Origin: Massilia sp. YIM B02769
GTDB lineage: Bacteria > Pseudomonadota > Gammaproteobacteria > Burkholderiales > Burkholderiaceae_D
Assembly: GCF_030411995.1 (NCBI RefSeq)
Contig: NZ_JASNRC010000015.1
Location: 1 to 64,000 of the forward strand
Length of the DNA stretch: 64,000 nt
Direction: 5' to 3'
A program made the position numbers and the translations under genes. The notes below the pieces were generated by a model that saw only the letters and a program-made list of their open reading frames with translations, made no database searches and was not told where the DNA came from. Position 1 is the first letter of the stretch; each line of letters begins with the position of its first letter. Shown here one piece after another: positions 27,141 to 35,541 of the stretch.

Positions 27141-27725
27141 GTGGCTGGCGTGCATTCCCACCCGAACTGCGCTTCCAGCCATGGCCGCCTGCGGTACCAC
27201 CGCCGGTTCGCCGGCCGCCACGGCTTCACCATGGTGGAACTCATCATCGTGATCGTCCTCGTCGGCATCCTGTCGGCGCTGGCGATCACGCGCTTTTTCG
27301 ACCGCACGGTCTACGACACCGAAGCCGCCACCGAGCAGCTGCGCACCATCCTGCGCTACGGCCAGAAAGTGGCGATCGCCCAGCACCGCAACGTCTTCGT
27401 CATCCTCGGCCCGAACAGCGCCGCGCTCTGCTTCGCCAACGAAGCCAACTGCGCCGCCGCCAACCAGGTCCAGGCCCCCTCGGGCCAGAACAGCGATTCG
27501 GCCGCCACCCGCGCCGCCTGCAATGCGCGCACCTGGATGTGCGAGGGCCGTCCCAACAACGTCGCCGGCGCCGCCAGCCGCAACATCACCGCCTTCGGCT
27601 TCAACGCCCTCGGCCAGCCTTTCGACATCAACGCCACCACCTTCGGCGGCCTGACCATCACCCTGTCCGGCAGCGGCAATACCCGTACCGTCGGCGTCGC
27701 CCCGGAGACCGGCTATGTCTTCTGA
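27141..27725 (+). CDS. mshC: Minor pseudopilin MshC (GspH/FimT-like)
   Basis: A 194-residue minor pilin. The RHG-FTMVELIIVIVLVGILSAL segment gives a prepilin peptidase site after Gly28 and Glu at +5; TMVEL is typical of GspH/FimT proteins. The GTG start at 27141 leaves a long basic leader; GTG at 27150 is an alternative. Four cysteines occur in the globular part (LCFANEANC; ACNARTWMC). It overlaps mshD by 11 bases. Confidence 0.82.
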   Translation: MAGVHSHPNCASSHGRLRYHRRFAGRHGFTMVELIIVIVLVGILSALAITRFFDRTVYDTEAATEQLRTILRYGQKVAIAQHRNVFVILGPNSAALCFANEANCAAANQVQAPSGQNSDSAATRAACNARTWMCEGRPNNVAGAASRNITAFGFNALGQPFDINATTFGGLTITLSGSGNTRTVGVAPETGYVF

Positions 27726-28320
27726 GGCGCGGGTCCGGCGCCGCCAGCGCGGCGTGACCATGATCGAGCTGATCATGTTCATCGTGATCGTCTCGGTGGC
27801 GCTGGCCAGCATCATGGCCGTCATGCGCCTGACCACCGCCAACAGCGCCGACCCGCTGCGCCGCAAGCAGGCGCTGATGATCGCCGAGGGCTTGCTGGAA
27901 GAAGTGCGCTCGGCCGGCTTCACGCGCTGCGACCCGAGCGACCCGGTGTTCGACGACCCGGCCAATCCGCCGTGCACGATTCCCGAGAACTGGGGCCAGG
28001 CCGCGCCCGAACCGCTGAACCCGCGCCCCTTCGACAACGTCAACGACTACGTGGCCCAGGCCAACGTGGCGACGAATGCCTTCAACAACGTCGCCGGCGT
28101 GCTGGTCGACGTCAGCGGCCAGCCGATCGCCGTCAACGGCTATACCGCCACGCTGACGGTGACGCCGGTGCAGATCGCCGCCAACGGCTTGAGCGCGGCG
28201 GCCGGCAGCGCCGCAAACACCGATGCCTTGCGCATCCGCGTGAGCGTCGCCTTCGGCGGCGACGCGCCGGTGGTGCTCGACACCTACCGCACGCGCTACG
28301 CGCGCCCGGGGTTCCAGTGA
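27715..28320 (+). CDS. mshD: Minor pseudopilin MshD
   Basis: A 201-residue prepilin-like protein with QRG-VTMIELIMFIVIVSVAL, the cleavage site following Gly13 and Glu at +5. The globular part is PilV/GspI-like in length and has a Cys pair (TRCDPS; PPCTIP). It starts inside mshC (11-base overlap) and its stop shares one base with the mshO start, so the block is tightly coupled. Minor pseudopilins of this kind are thought to prime pilus assembly at the tip. Confidence 0.82.
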   Translation: MSSEARVRRRQRGVTMIELIMFIVIVSVALASIMAVMRLTTANSADPLRRKQALMIAEGLLEEVRSAGFTRCDPSDPVFDDPANPPCTIPENWGQAAPEPLNPRPFDNVNDYVAQANVATNAFNNVAGVLVDVSGQPIAVNGYTATLTVTPVQIAANGLSAAAGSAANTDALRIRVSVAFGGDAPVVLDTYRTRYARPGFQ

Positions 28321-29189
28321 TGCGCGCGCTCCACACGGCGCGCCAGCGCGGCTTCACCCTGATCGAGGCGATCATGGTGATCGTCATCATCGGCATCCTC
28401 GGCGCCATCGTCGCCGTGTTCATCCGCGCGCCGATCCAGGGTTACGTCGATACCGTGGCGCGCGCCGAGGCCAGCGACGAAGCCGACCTGGCGCTGCGCC
28501 GTATGGCGCGCGACATCCGCCTGGCGCTGCCGAATAGCGTGCGCGTGAACGCCGCCGGCAGCGCCATCGAGTTCCTGATGACCAGCAGCGGCGGGCGCTA
28601 CCTGGCCGTCGAGGACGAGGCGGCGAGCGGCACGCCGCTGTCGTTCACCGATCCGGCGCAGACGCGTTTTTCCGTCGTCGGCCCGCTGCGCCAGCCGGTT
28701 GTCCCGAACCGCGACTTCATCGCCGTATTTAACCTGGGGCTGCAGGATGCCGATGCCTATGCGGGCAACACGCTGGCCCCTGTTTCCGCGGTCGATACGA
28801 GCAACCCGAATGCGCCGCTGATCACCCTTGCCTCGAACGTGTTTGCGAACCAGGCCGCGTTGCTGGGCACGCCGATGCCGTCGCCCGATTCTCGCTTCCA
28901 GGTCGTGACCGGCCCGGTTTCGTTCGTGTGCGAGGCCGCCGGCGGCGGCTTCCAGATCCGCCGCTACGCCGGCTATCCGATCCGCGCGGCGCAGGCGGTG
29001 CCGCCGGCGGGCGGCCAGGCCAACATGCTGGCCGCACGCGTGACCACCTGCGCGAATGTCTTCCGCAGCGACAACGTGGCGGCGACGCGCGCCGGCCTGG
29101 TCGTGCTGACCCTCTCGCTGCGCACCCGCAACCTCGCCGATCCGGCCGTGCGCCTGGTGCACCAGGTTCACATCGACAATACGCCATGA
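28320..29189 (+). CDS. mshO: Minor pseudopilin MshO
   Basis: A 289-residue GspJ/PilW-like minor pilin. The QRG-FTLIEAIMVIVIIGILGAI segment gives a perfect prepilin site after Gly11 with Glu at +5. A long globular domain of ~250 residues follows, as usual for MshO. The start shares one base with the mshD stop (TGATG) and the end overlaps mshP by four bases. Confidence 0.85.
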   Translation: MRALHTARQRGFTLIEAIMVIVIIGILGAIVAVFIRAPIQGYVDTVARAEASDEADLALRRMARDIRLALPNSVRVNAAGSAIEFLMTSSGGRYLAVEDEAASGTPLSFTDPAQTRFSVVGPLRQPVVPNRDFIAVFNLGLQDADAYAGNTLAPVSAVDTSNPNAPLITLASNVFANQAALLGTPMPSPDSRFQVVTGPVSFVCEAAGGGFQIRRYAGYPIRAAQAVPPAGGQANMLAARVTTCANVFRSDNVAATRAGLVVLTLSLRTRNLADPAVRLVHQVHIDNTP

Positions 29190-29632
29190 TGCCGTACTCC
29201 ACACATTCTCCGGCCAGCCGGCGCGCCGGCGGCGCCGGCCTCGTGACCGCGATCTTTCTGCTGGTGGTGCTGGCCGGGCTGGCCACCGCCCTGGTGTCGA
29301 TCTTCGGCATCCAGCGCCAGTCCACGGCGCTGGACGAGCAGGGCGCGCGCGCCTACCAGGCGGCGCGCAGCGGAATCGAATGGGGCCTGTTCCAGCGCGC
29401 GACGGGCGCCAGCTGCAACGGTTCGTTCCGCCTGCCGGCGGACTCCGCACTGGCTTCCTTCGTCGTCACGGTCGCCTGCGTGCAGACCGACGGCAGCGCC
29501 TTCAGCGAAGCCACGGCCAAGCTGGACCGCTGGCGCATCGTGGCCACCGCCTGCACGACGGCCGGCACCGCCTGCCCGGCGCCCAGCAACAGTCCCGACT
29601 ATGTGGAACGTGTGATCGAGGTGCAGCTGTGA
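29186..29632 (+). CDS. mshP: MSHA biogenesis protein MshP
   Basis: A 148-residue membrane-anchored protein with one N-terminal helix (GLVTAIFLLVVLAGLATALV) and no prepilin signature, like PilX/MshP proteins. QAARSGIEWGLFQ is a PilX-like element. Start is ATG at 29186 (ATGA overlap) with a second ATG directly after. It overlaps mshQ by four bases. Confidence 0.8.
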   Translation: MMPYSTHSPASRRAGGAGLVTAIFLLVVLAGLATALVSIFGIQRQSTALDEQGARAYQAARSGIEWGLFQRATGASCNGSFRLPADSALASFVVTVACVQTDGSAFSEATAKLDRWRIVATACTTAGTACPAPSNSPDYVERVIEVQL

Positions 29633-32600
29633 ACGCGCCGGTCCGACATCTGCTGCGCCTGCTGGCGCTGGCCGCACTGCTGCCCGTGCTGCTGCTCGGC
29701 CTGGCCGCCCCGGCGCGGGCCGACACGCCCATCGCCCTGACCCAGAGCTTCAACGGCGCCGTGAACTTCACCGGCACCCAGGTCACGCTGCGTACCCAGA
29801 GCAACAGCGGCAACGCCTGCGCGGTCGCGTCCTCGACGACCAACCGCACGGCCACGCTGACGCTGCCGACCGGCGCCACGGTGCTGTCGGCGCAGCTCTA
29901 CTGGGCCGGCTCGGGCAATACGGCCGACAACAGCGTTACCTTCCAGAGCAAGACGGTCAACGCCACGCGCAAGTACTCGTCGACCACGGTTGGCAACGGC
30001 ATGAATTATTTCGGCGGCGCCGCCGACGTGACCGACATCGTCAAGGCCAAGGGTTCGGGCAGCTATACCTTTTCGGGCTTGACGGTCTCGACCGGCAGTC
30101 CGTGGTGCGCGTCGCAGGCGGTGCTGGGCGGTTTTTCGCTGCTGGTGGTGTACTCGCACCCGAACGAAACCGAGCGCGTGCTGAACCTGTACGAAGGCTT
30201 CCGCTACCTGCAGAACAGCGAATTCACCCTGACCGCGACGAACTTCCGCTGGCCCTCGCCCTGGCTGCCGATCCGCGAAAAGGCGCGCGTCGGCCACATC
30301 ACCTGGGAAGGCGACGCGACCCTGCTGGCCTCGGGCGAAAACCTGCTCTTCAACGGCAACGAGCTGACCGACGACATGAACCCGTCGGGCAACCAGTTCA
30401 ACTCGAAGAGCAACATCAACCGCGATTCCTATTCCTACGGCATCGACTTCGACGCCTACGACACCGAAGTGGTGCAGTGGATCTTCTACGCGCCGACCGT
30501 GACCACGACCTACCGCACCGGCCAGGACCTGGTGATCCTGAACGCCGAAGTGCTGGTGGTGCCGACCCTGCCGGTGTCGGACCTGTCGATCTCGATGGCG
30601 CGCAGCGGCTCGCTGCAAGTGGGGCAGACCGCCAGCTACGCGCTGACGGTGAAGAACAACGGCCCCTACACCGAGGCCGGGCCGATCACGGTGGTCGACA
30701 CCCTGCCGGCGGGGATGAGCTACACCTCCAGCAGTGGTACCGGCTGGACCTGCTCGGCCAGCGGCCAGGTCGTGACCTGCACCTACAAGACGGCCATCGC
30801 GCCGAACGCCAGCGCGCCGGCGCTGACGATCAACGCCACCGTCAACCAGACCGGCTCGCTGACGAATACGGCCACCGTCACCGGCACCTCGGACAGCAAC
30901 AGCGCCAACAATACGGCCAGCGACACGGCGACCGGGGTCGCGGCGCCGGCGACGAATGCGGGTTACGTATTCACGACCAGGCAGTGCGCGGTCGGCACGA
31001 CGGTGGGCTCGAGCAGCTGCCCGCTGTACACCGGCCCCATGTACGGCGGCACGCCGGCCAACATCTACATCACGGCCGTCAACAGCAGCAAGCAGGCGGT
31101 GGCGGTGAGCACCCTGACCGATAGCAGCGTGCCCATGCAATTCAGCCTGACCTGCCAGAACCCGGAGTCGGGCAAGGTCGGCGCCTCGTATGCGGGCGCC
31201 ACGCTGCAGACCTGTTTGCCGAACGGCGCCGCGCGGACGGCGACCTCGGCCGGCTGGTCGAACAGCGTCAACATCAATTTCGCGAAAGGCAGCGCGTCGA
31301 CTGCATTGGCGCAGACGGCCTTTGCGTATAACGACGTGGGTACTGTCCAGCTGAGCCTGCTGGCCAACAAGAACGTGGCCACATCGAGCAACTTCACCTC
31401 GATGCCGTCTTCGCTGGCCTTCAAGCCCTTCACCAGCGCCGACGGCGTGGTGAACCCTGCCGCGACCGCGCCCGGCGACCCCGGATTTGCGCAGGCCGGC
31501 CAGGATTTCAATGCGCAGGTGATCGCCTTGCTGAGCGATGGCAAGACGCCGGCGCCGAACTTCGGCAACGAGATCGACGGCACCCTGCCAGCGGTATCGA
31601 TGAGCGGCGCGCCGCTTGCTGCCGTTGCCGCGCAGATGGCATCGCCCGGCGAACTGACGGTCTCGGATCCGGTCCGCGTCGATGGCGGCGGCGCGATCGC
31701 CTATAAGCTCAACTACAGCGAAGTCGGCATCATCACGGTCAAGCCGACCCTGTCCGATTATCTCGGCACGACGCCGAATGCGACCGGCCCGGCCCAGACC
31801 GTCGGCCGCTTCTATCCGGCCTACTACCAGACCGAAATCGCCGCCTCGCCGTTCGATTGCGACGATGCGATGAATTGCCCGAGCGATATCGACGATGCCG
31901 CCTATTCGGGCCAGCCCTTCGACGTGAGCGTCAAGGCCTTCAATGCCAAGGGTGTCGAGCTGAAGAACTACAACGGCAACTGGATGCGCCCGATCACCTT
32001 GACTTCGGTGGCTGCCGAGGGCGGGACGCAGGCGACGCCGGAAGTGCTGAAGGACGGCGCGACGCTCAGACCGAATTATGCGTTGGGCACCCCGTACAGC
32101 GCGAGCAAGCCGGCAAGCACCGCGTGGACCGCGCCGACGCCGATCTACATTCGCGCCACCTCGACCGAGACGCTGGGGAACGGCAAGGAGGCCACGGTGA
32201 CCTCGTACCGGCCGGACCCGGACGACGCGATCGAAGGCGGCATCATGATCGTCAACGGCCGCCTGAACGTGGGCAGCACGCAAGGCACGAATACCCAGCA
32301 GACCTCGCTCCCGGTGCAGGCGCAGTACTGGGACGGCAAGAGCTGGATCAATCACGCGAAGTCGCCCGATATGACATTCACGCCGGCCTCGTCCTTCACC
32401 GCCTGCCGGCGCGACCTGAAGGCCGGCGGCAAGGCCGAGCCGGCAAGCGGCGACACGGCAATGGTCAACTGCGATGCGGCGATCGTCAAGGCGGGCACGC
32501 CGGGGACGGTGTCGCTGAGCGGCGGCCGCGGGATCTACAAGCTGGCCGCGCCCGGTTCGGGCCGTGCCGGCAGCCTGTGGGTCGAAGTCGACGGTCCGGC

Positions 32601-32679
32601 CTGGCTGCCGGGCACGCGCGGGCGGGTCAACTTCGGCAGCACGCGCAGCCCGATGATCTACCTGCGCGAAGTGTATTGA
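29629..32679 (+). CDS. mshQ: MshQ-like large secreted adhesin/assembly protein
   Basis: A 1016-residue exported protein, GTG start at 29629 coupled to mshP (GTGA). The signal peptide ends near AAPARA-DTPIA. Residues ~30-310 form a beta-rich N-terminal region; ~317-440 is a DUF11 repeat (VGQTASYALTVKNNGPYTEAG, VDTLPAGMSYTSSSGTGW, NTATVTGTSDSNSANN), as in many surface proteins; the last ~290 residues match the DUF6701 region of MshQ (VQAQYWDGKSWINHAKSPD, FTACRRDLKAGG). MshQ is thought to sit at the pilus tip or surface. The DUF11 insert lies between the two better-known parts. Confidence 0.8.
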   Translation: MNAPVRHLLRLLALAALLPVLLLGLAAPARADTPIALTQSFNGAVNFTGTQVTLRTQSNSGNACAVASSTTNRTATLTLPTGATVLSAQLYWAGSGNTADNSVTFQSKTVNATRKYSSTTVGNGMNYFGGAADVTDIVKAKGSGSYTFSGLTVSTGSPWCASQAVLGGFSLLVVYSHPNETERVLNLYEGFRYLQNSEFTLTATNFRWPSPWLPIREKARVGHITWEGDATLLASGENLLFNGNELTDDMNPSGNQFNSKSNINRDSYSYGIDFDAYDTEVVQWIFYAPTVTTTYRTGQDLVILNAEVLVVPTLPVSDLSISMARSGSLQVGQTASYALTVKNNGPYTEAGPITVVDTLPAGMSYTSSSGTGWTCSASGQVVTCTYKTAIAPNASAPALTINATVNQTGSLTNTATVTGTSDSNSANNTASDTATGVAAPATNAGYVFTTRQCAVGTTVGSSSCPLYTGPMYGGTPANIYITAVNSSKQAVAVSTLTDSSVPMQFSLTCQNPESGKVGASYAGATLQTCLPNGAARTATSAGWSNSVNINFAKGSASTALAQTAFAYNDVGTVQLSLLANKNVATSSNFTSMPSSLAFKPFTSADGVVNPAATAPGDPGFAQAGQDFNAQVIALLSDGKTPAPNFGNEIDGTLPAVSMSGAPLAAVAAQMASPGELTVSDPVRVDGGGAIAYKLNYSEVGIITVKPTLSDYLGTTPNATGPAQTVGRFYPAYYQTEIAASPFDCDDAMNCPSDIDDAAYSGQPFDVSVKAFNAKGVELKNYNGNWMRPITLTSVAAEGGTQATPEVLKDGATLRPNYALGTPYSASKPASTAWTAPTPIYIRATSTETLGNGKEATVTSYRPDPDDAIEGGIMIVNGRLNVGSTQGTNTQQTSLPVQAQYWDGKSWINHAKSPDMTFTPASSFTACRRDLKAGGKAEPASGDTAMVNCDAAIVKAGTPGTVSLSGGRGIYKLAAPGSGRAGSLWVEVDGPAWLPGTRGRVNFGSTRSPMIYLREVY

Positions 32680-32754
32680 GGTTCCTGCAACAAAATATGC
32701 CCGCTTGCTGGGCAAAGCGGTCATTATTTGTATCGCTTTGTTTCCGTACTTGAA

Positions 32755-32760
32755 TATAAT
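32755..32760 (+). promoter_or_regulatory. Putative -10 box upstream of mshI
   Basis: A perfect TATAAT in the A/T-rich 146-base gap between mshQ and mshI, the only real gap inside the pilus locus, 65 bases before the mshI start. No convincing -35 is at the right distance. It suggests the I-N half is a second transcript. Confidence 0.5.
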
Positions 32761-32825
32761 CAAGCCTTTACCGGCCATACTTTCGGCAACACGTCAGATC
32801 AGTTCCACCATCGAACCGGACCCGC

Positions 32826-33767
32826 ATGCGTTTTTTTAGAAGAGCAAAGAAAAGAGAAGGGTGGCTGGCGATCAGCCTGCAGCGCGACGGCATCGCCGCC
32901 GTCAGCATGCAGACCGCGCCGGACATCCGTCCGCAGGTGCGCCAGGCGGTGTTCTACCAAGGTAAAGCCGCGCCGGAACTGCTGGAAAAACTGGGCCGCG
33001 AACTGCACGCCAACGCCTACCAATGCAGCACCGTGCTCGCGGCCGGCGAATACCAGATGCTGTCGGTCGACGCGCCGAACGTGGCCGCCGACGAACTCAA
33101 GACCGCCGTGCGCTGGCGCCTGAAGGACATGCTCGACTTCCACATCGACGACGCCACTATCGATGTGCTCGACCTGCCGGTGGATGCCAGCGCCGCCACG
33201 CGCGCCCAGCATTCGATGTTCGCCATCGCGGCGCGCAACAGCATCATCGAAGGGCGCCAGAAGCTGTTCACGGCGGCCAAGGTCGACCTCGCCGTCATCG
33301 ACATCCCGGAAATGGCGCAGCGGAATATCGCGACCCTGGTCGAACCGCCGGGCCGCGGCGTCGCCATGCTCTCGTTCGGCGAGGACGGAGGCCTGCTGAC
33401 CGTCTCGTACAAGGGCGAGCTTTACCTGACCCGGCGCATCGACATCGCGCTCGAACAACTGCTCGACGCCGACCACGAGCGCAAGCATGCCGGCTTCGAC
33501 CGCATCACCCTGGAGCTGCAGCGCTCGCTCGACAACTTCGAGCGCCAGTATTCCTTCGTCAGCGTGGCCAAGCTGGTGCTGGCGCCGTCGAGCATCAGCG
33601 GCCTCGAGGAATACCTGTCGAGCAACCTCTACATGCCGGTCGACTCGCTCGACCTGGCCACGCTGTTTGACTTCGCACGCACGCCCGAACTGGCCGACAA
33701 GACCCTGCAGCAGCGCTTCCTGGTGCCGCTCGGCGCGGCCCTGCGCCATGAGGAGACGGTGCTGTGA
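32826..33767 (+). CDS. mshI: MSHA biogenesis protein MshI (PilM-like)
   Basis: A 313-residue cytoplasmic protein with the actin-like/PilM fold expected to link the ATPase to the inner-membrane assembly complex (GWLAISLQRDGIAAVSM; VDLAVIDIPEMAQRN; GVAMLSFGEDGGLL). First gene of the second half of the locus. Its stop overlaps the next gene (GTGA), which encodes the PilN-like partner. Confidence 0.85.
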   Translation: MRFFRRAKKREGWLAISLQRDGIAAVSMQTAPDIRPQVRQAVFYQGKAAPELLEKLGRELHANAYQCSTVLAAGEYQMLSVDAPNVAADELKTAVRWRLKDMLDFHIDDATIDVLDLPVDASAATRAQHSMFAIAARNSIIEGRQKLFTAAKVDLAVIDIPEMAQRNIATLVEPPGRGVAMLSFGEDGGLLTVSYKGELYLTRRIDIALEQLLDADHERKHAGFDRITLELQRSLDNFERQYSFVSVAKLVLAPSSISGLEEYLSSNLYMPVDSLDLATLFDFARTPELADKTLQQRFLVPLGAALRHEETVL

Positions 33768-34438
33768 GCCAGCAGATCAACCTGTTCAACCCGATCTTCC
33801 TGCAGCAGAAGAAGATCTTCTCGACCCGCACCATGGCGCAGGCCCTGGGCGTGCTGGTGCTGGGCGTGGCCGGCATGGCCTTGTATGCCAACGCGCGCGT
33901 GTCCGGCCTGCAGAAGGAAGCCGATGCCGGCGCCGCCCAGCTGCAGCAGCGCCAGGCGCGCTTGGTCGCCGTGAACGCCGAATTCCCGCCGCGCCAGAAA
34001 GACCCGGCGCTGGCCGCCGCCGTGCTCGAGGCCGAACGTCAGCTGGGCGCCCTGCGCGAAGTATCCAGCGTGCTGCAGGGCGGTGGCCTGGGCAACACGC
34101 GCGGGTATGCCGAATACTTCCGCGCGCTGGCGCGCCAGCATGTCGAGGGCCTGTGGCTGACCGGCCTCACGATCGACGGCGCCGGCAGCGAGATCGGCGT
34201 GCGCGGCCGCGCCCTCGACCCGGAGTCGGTGCCGGGCTACCTGACGCGCCTGACGCGCGAGCCGGTCATGCAGGGTAAAGCCTTTGGCAGCCTGCAGATC
34301 TCGGAAGGCGAGCGCGCGCCGCCGCCGGCCGCATCGGCCGCAACTGGCGCGCCGCCCGCGCCAGCCGCCGCCCAGGCCGGCGCTGCGCCCTACGTCGAAT
34401 TCAGCCTGCAATCGAACCCCGAGGCGCCGCGCACATGA
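33764..34438 (+). CDS. MSHA biogenesis protein, PilN-like (MshI2)
   Basis: A 224-residue bitopic protein: short cytoplasmic QQINLFNPIFLQQKK, which matches the PilN motif that binds PilM, one membrane helix (~25-43) and a periplasmic coiled coil plus small domain. The C-terminus is Ala/Pro-rich. GTG start overlapping mshI by four bases and four-base overlap with mshJ at its end. In Vibrio the equivalent is annotated as the second MshI. Confidence 0.8.
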   Translation: MSQQINLFNPIFLQQKKIFSTRTMAQALGVLVLGVAGMALYANARVSGLQKEADAGAAQLQQRQARLVAVNAEFPPRQKDPALAAAVLEAERQLGALREVSSVLQGGGLGNTRGYAEYFRALARQHVEGLWLTGLTIDGAGSEIGVRGRALDPESVPGYLTRLTREPVMQGKAFGSLQISEGERAPPPAASAATGAPPAPAAAQAGAAPYVEFSLQSNPEAPRT

Positions 34439-35154
34439 AAGGACAATGGACCAAACTGGCGACGCGCATCGACGCCCTGAGCCTGCGCGAACGCATCATG
34501 GTGTTCGCGGCCCTGGCCGCGGCGATCGTGTTCCTGACCCACTTCTTCGCGCTCGGCCCGCTGCTGCGCAAGCAGGACATGCTGAACGCCCAGATCAGCC
34601 AGCAGAACAACAACATCGAGGGCATCGACAACGAGATCCGCGCCCGCGTGGAAGCGGCCCAGACCGACCCCGACGCGCAGGTGCGCACCCGCCTGGCCGC
34701 GGTGCGCAAGGAAACCGAGGAACTCAGCGGGCAGCTGCGTGCGATGCAGAACGGCCTGGTGGCGCCCGAGCGCATGGCGCCCCTGCTCGACAGCATCCTG
34801 CGCGCGAACGGCCGCCTGAGCCTGGTGTCGATGCGCACCCTGCCGGTGGAATCGGTGCTCGAGGCGAGCCGCCGCGCCGCCGGCACCGCGCCCGAGGCCA
34901 CGCCGGCGGCGGCGCCTGCGGCCACGTCCGCGAATGCGACACCCGGCACCGCCGAGCTGCTGTATCGTCACGGCGTGGAAATCACGGTGCGCGGCAACTA
35001 CCTCGACATGATCGCCTACATGAACACGCTCGAAGGCTTGCCGACCCAGCTGTTCTGGGGCCGCGCCCAGCTGGAAGCGGAAACCTGGCCGGCCTCGCGC
35101 CTGACGCTGACCCTGTACACCCTGAGCCTGGACCGCAAATGGATGAAACTCTGA
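34435..35154 (+). CDS. mshJ: MSHA biogenesis protein MshJ (PilO-like)
   Basis: A 239-residue bitopic inner-membrane protein with the PilO pattern: short N-terminus, one helix (IMVFAALAAAIVFLTHFFAL), coiled coil (~50-110), an Ala/Pro linker (~145-165) and a ferredoxin-like C-terminal domain (VEITVRGNYLDMIAYMNTLE). It should pair with the PilN-like protein before it. Overlaps mshK by 16 bases. Confidence 0.82.
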   Translation: MKGQWTKLATRIDALSLRERIMVFAALAAAIVFLTHFFALGPLLRKQDMLNAQISQQNNNIEGIDNEIRARVEAAQTDPDAQVRTRLAAVRKETEELSGQLRAMQNGLVAPERMAPLLDSILRANGRLSLVSMRTLPVESVLEASRRAAGTAPEATPAAAPAATSANATPGTAELLYRHGVEITVRGNYLDMIAYMNTLEGLPTQLFWGRAQLEAETWPASRLTLTLYTLSLDRKWMKL

Positions 35155-35525
35155 AGCGCGCCTGGATGGCCGGCCTGCTGCTGGCGGCCTGCTGCCTGCC
35201 GGCGTCCGCCCAAGCCCTGCGCGACCCGACCCGGCCGCCCGCCTTCCTGATGCCGGGTGGCGCCGGCGCGCGCGCCGCGGCGCCGGCGGCGAGCGGGCCG
35301 CAGCTGCAATCGATCCTGATCGGGCGCCAGCCCGGCGGGCGCCATATCGCCGTGATCGATGGCGAGACGGTCAGTCTCGGCGGCAGCTACAAGGGTGCGC
35401 GCGTGACGCGCATGACCCCGAACGAAGTCGAACTGGTGCGCGGCAGCGAACGCCGCGTGCTGAAATTGAATGCGCCCTCGGGCGCGATGCCGGCGGGCCG
35501 CGTCGAGCGTGTACGCGTGGATTGA
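35139..35525 (+). CDS. mshK: MSHA biogenesis protein MshK (PilP-like)
   Basis: A 128-residue periplasmic protein with signal peptide (LLLAACCLPASAQA) and a small PilP/GspC-like beta domain (LQSILIGRQPGGRHIAVIDGETV, VTRMTPNEVELV). DPTRPP after the signal peptide is characteristic of MshK. The ATG at 35139 lies inside mshJ. It should bridge the inner-membrane complex to the secretin MshL, encoded 16 bases downstream. Confidence 0.82.
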   Translation: MDETLKRAWMAGLLLAACCLPASAQALRDPTRPPAFLMPGGAGARAAAPAASGPQLQSILIGRQPGGRHIAVIDGETVSLGGSYKGARVTRMTPNEVELVRGSERRVLKLNAPSGAMPAGRVERVRVD

Positions 35526-35541
35526 CCAAACGAAGATGACG

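Noticed and set aside
29599..32778. A 1059-codon minus-strand frame opposite mshQ
   Set aside because: Shadow frame; mshQ has a signal peptide, DUF11 and MshQ signatures and is coupled to mshP.
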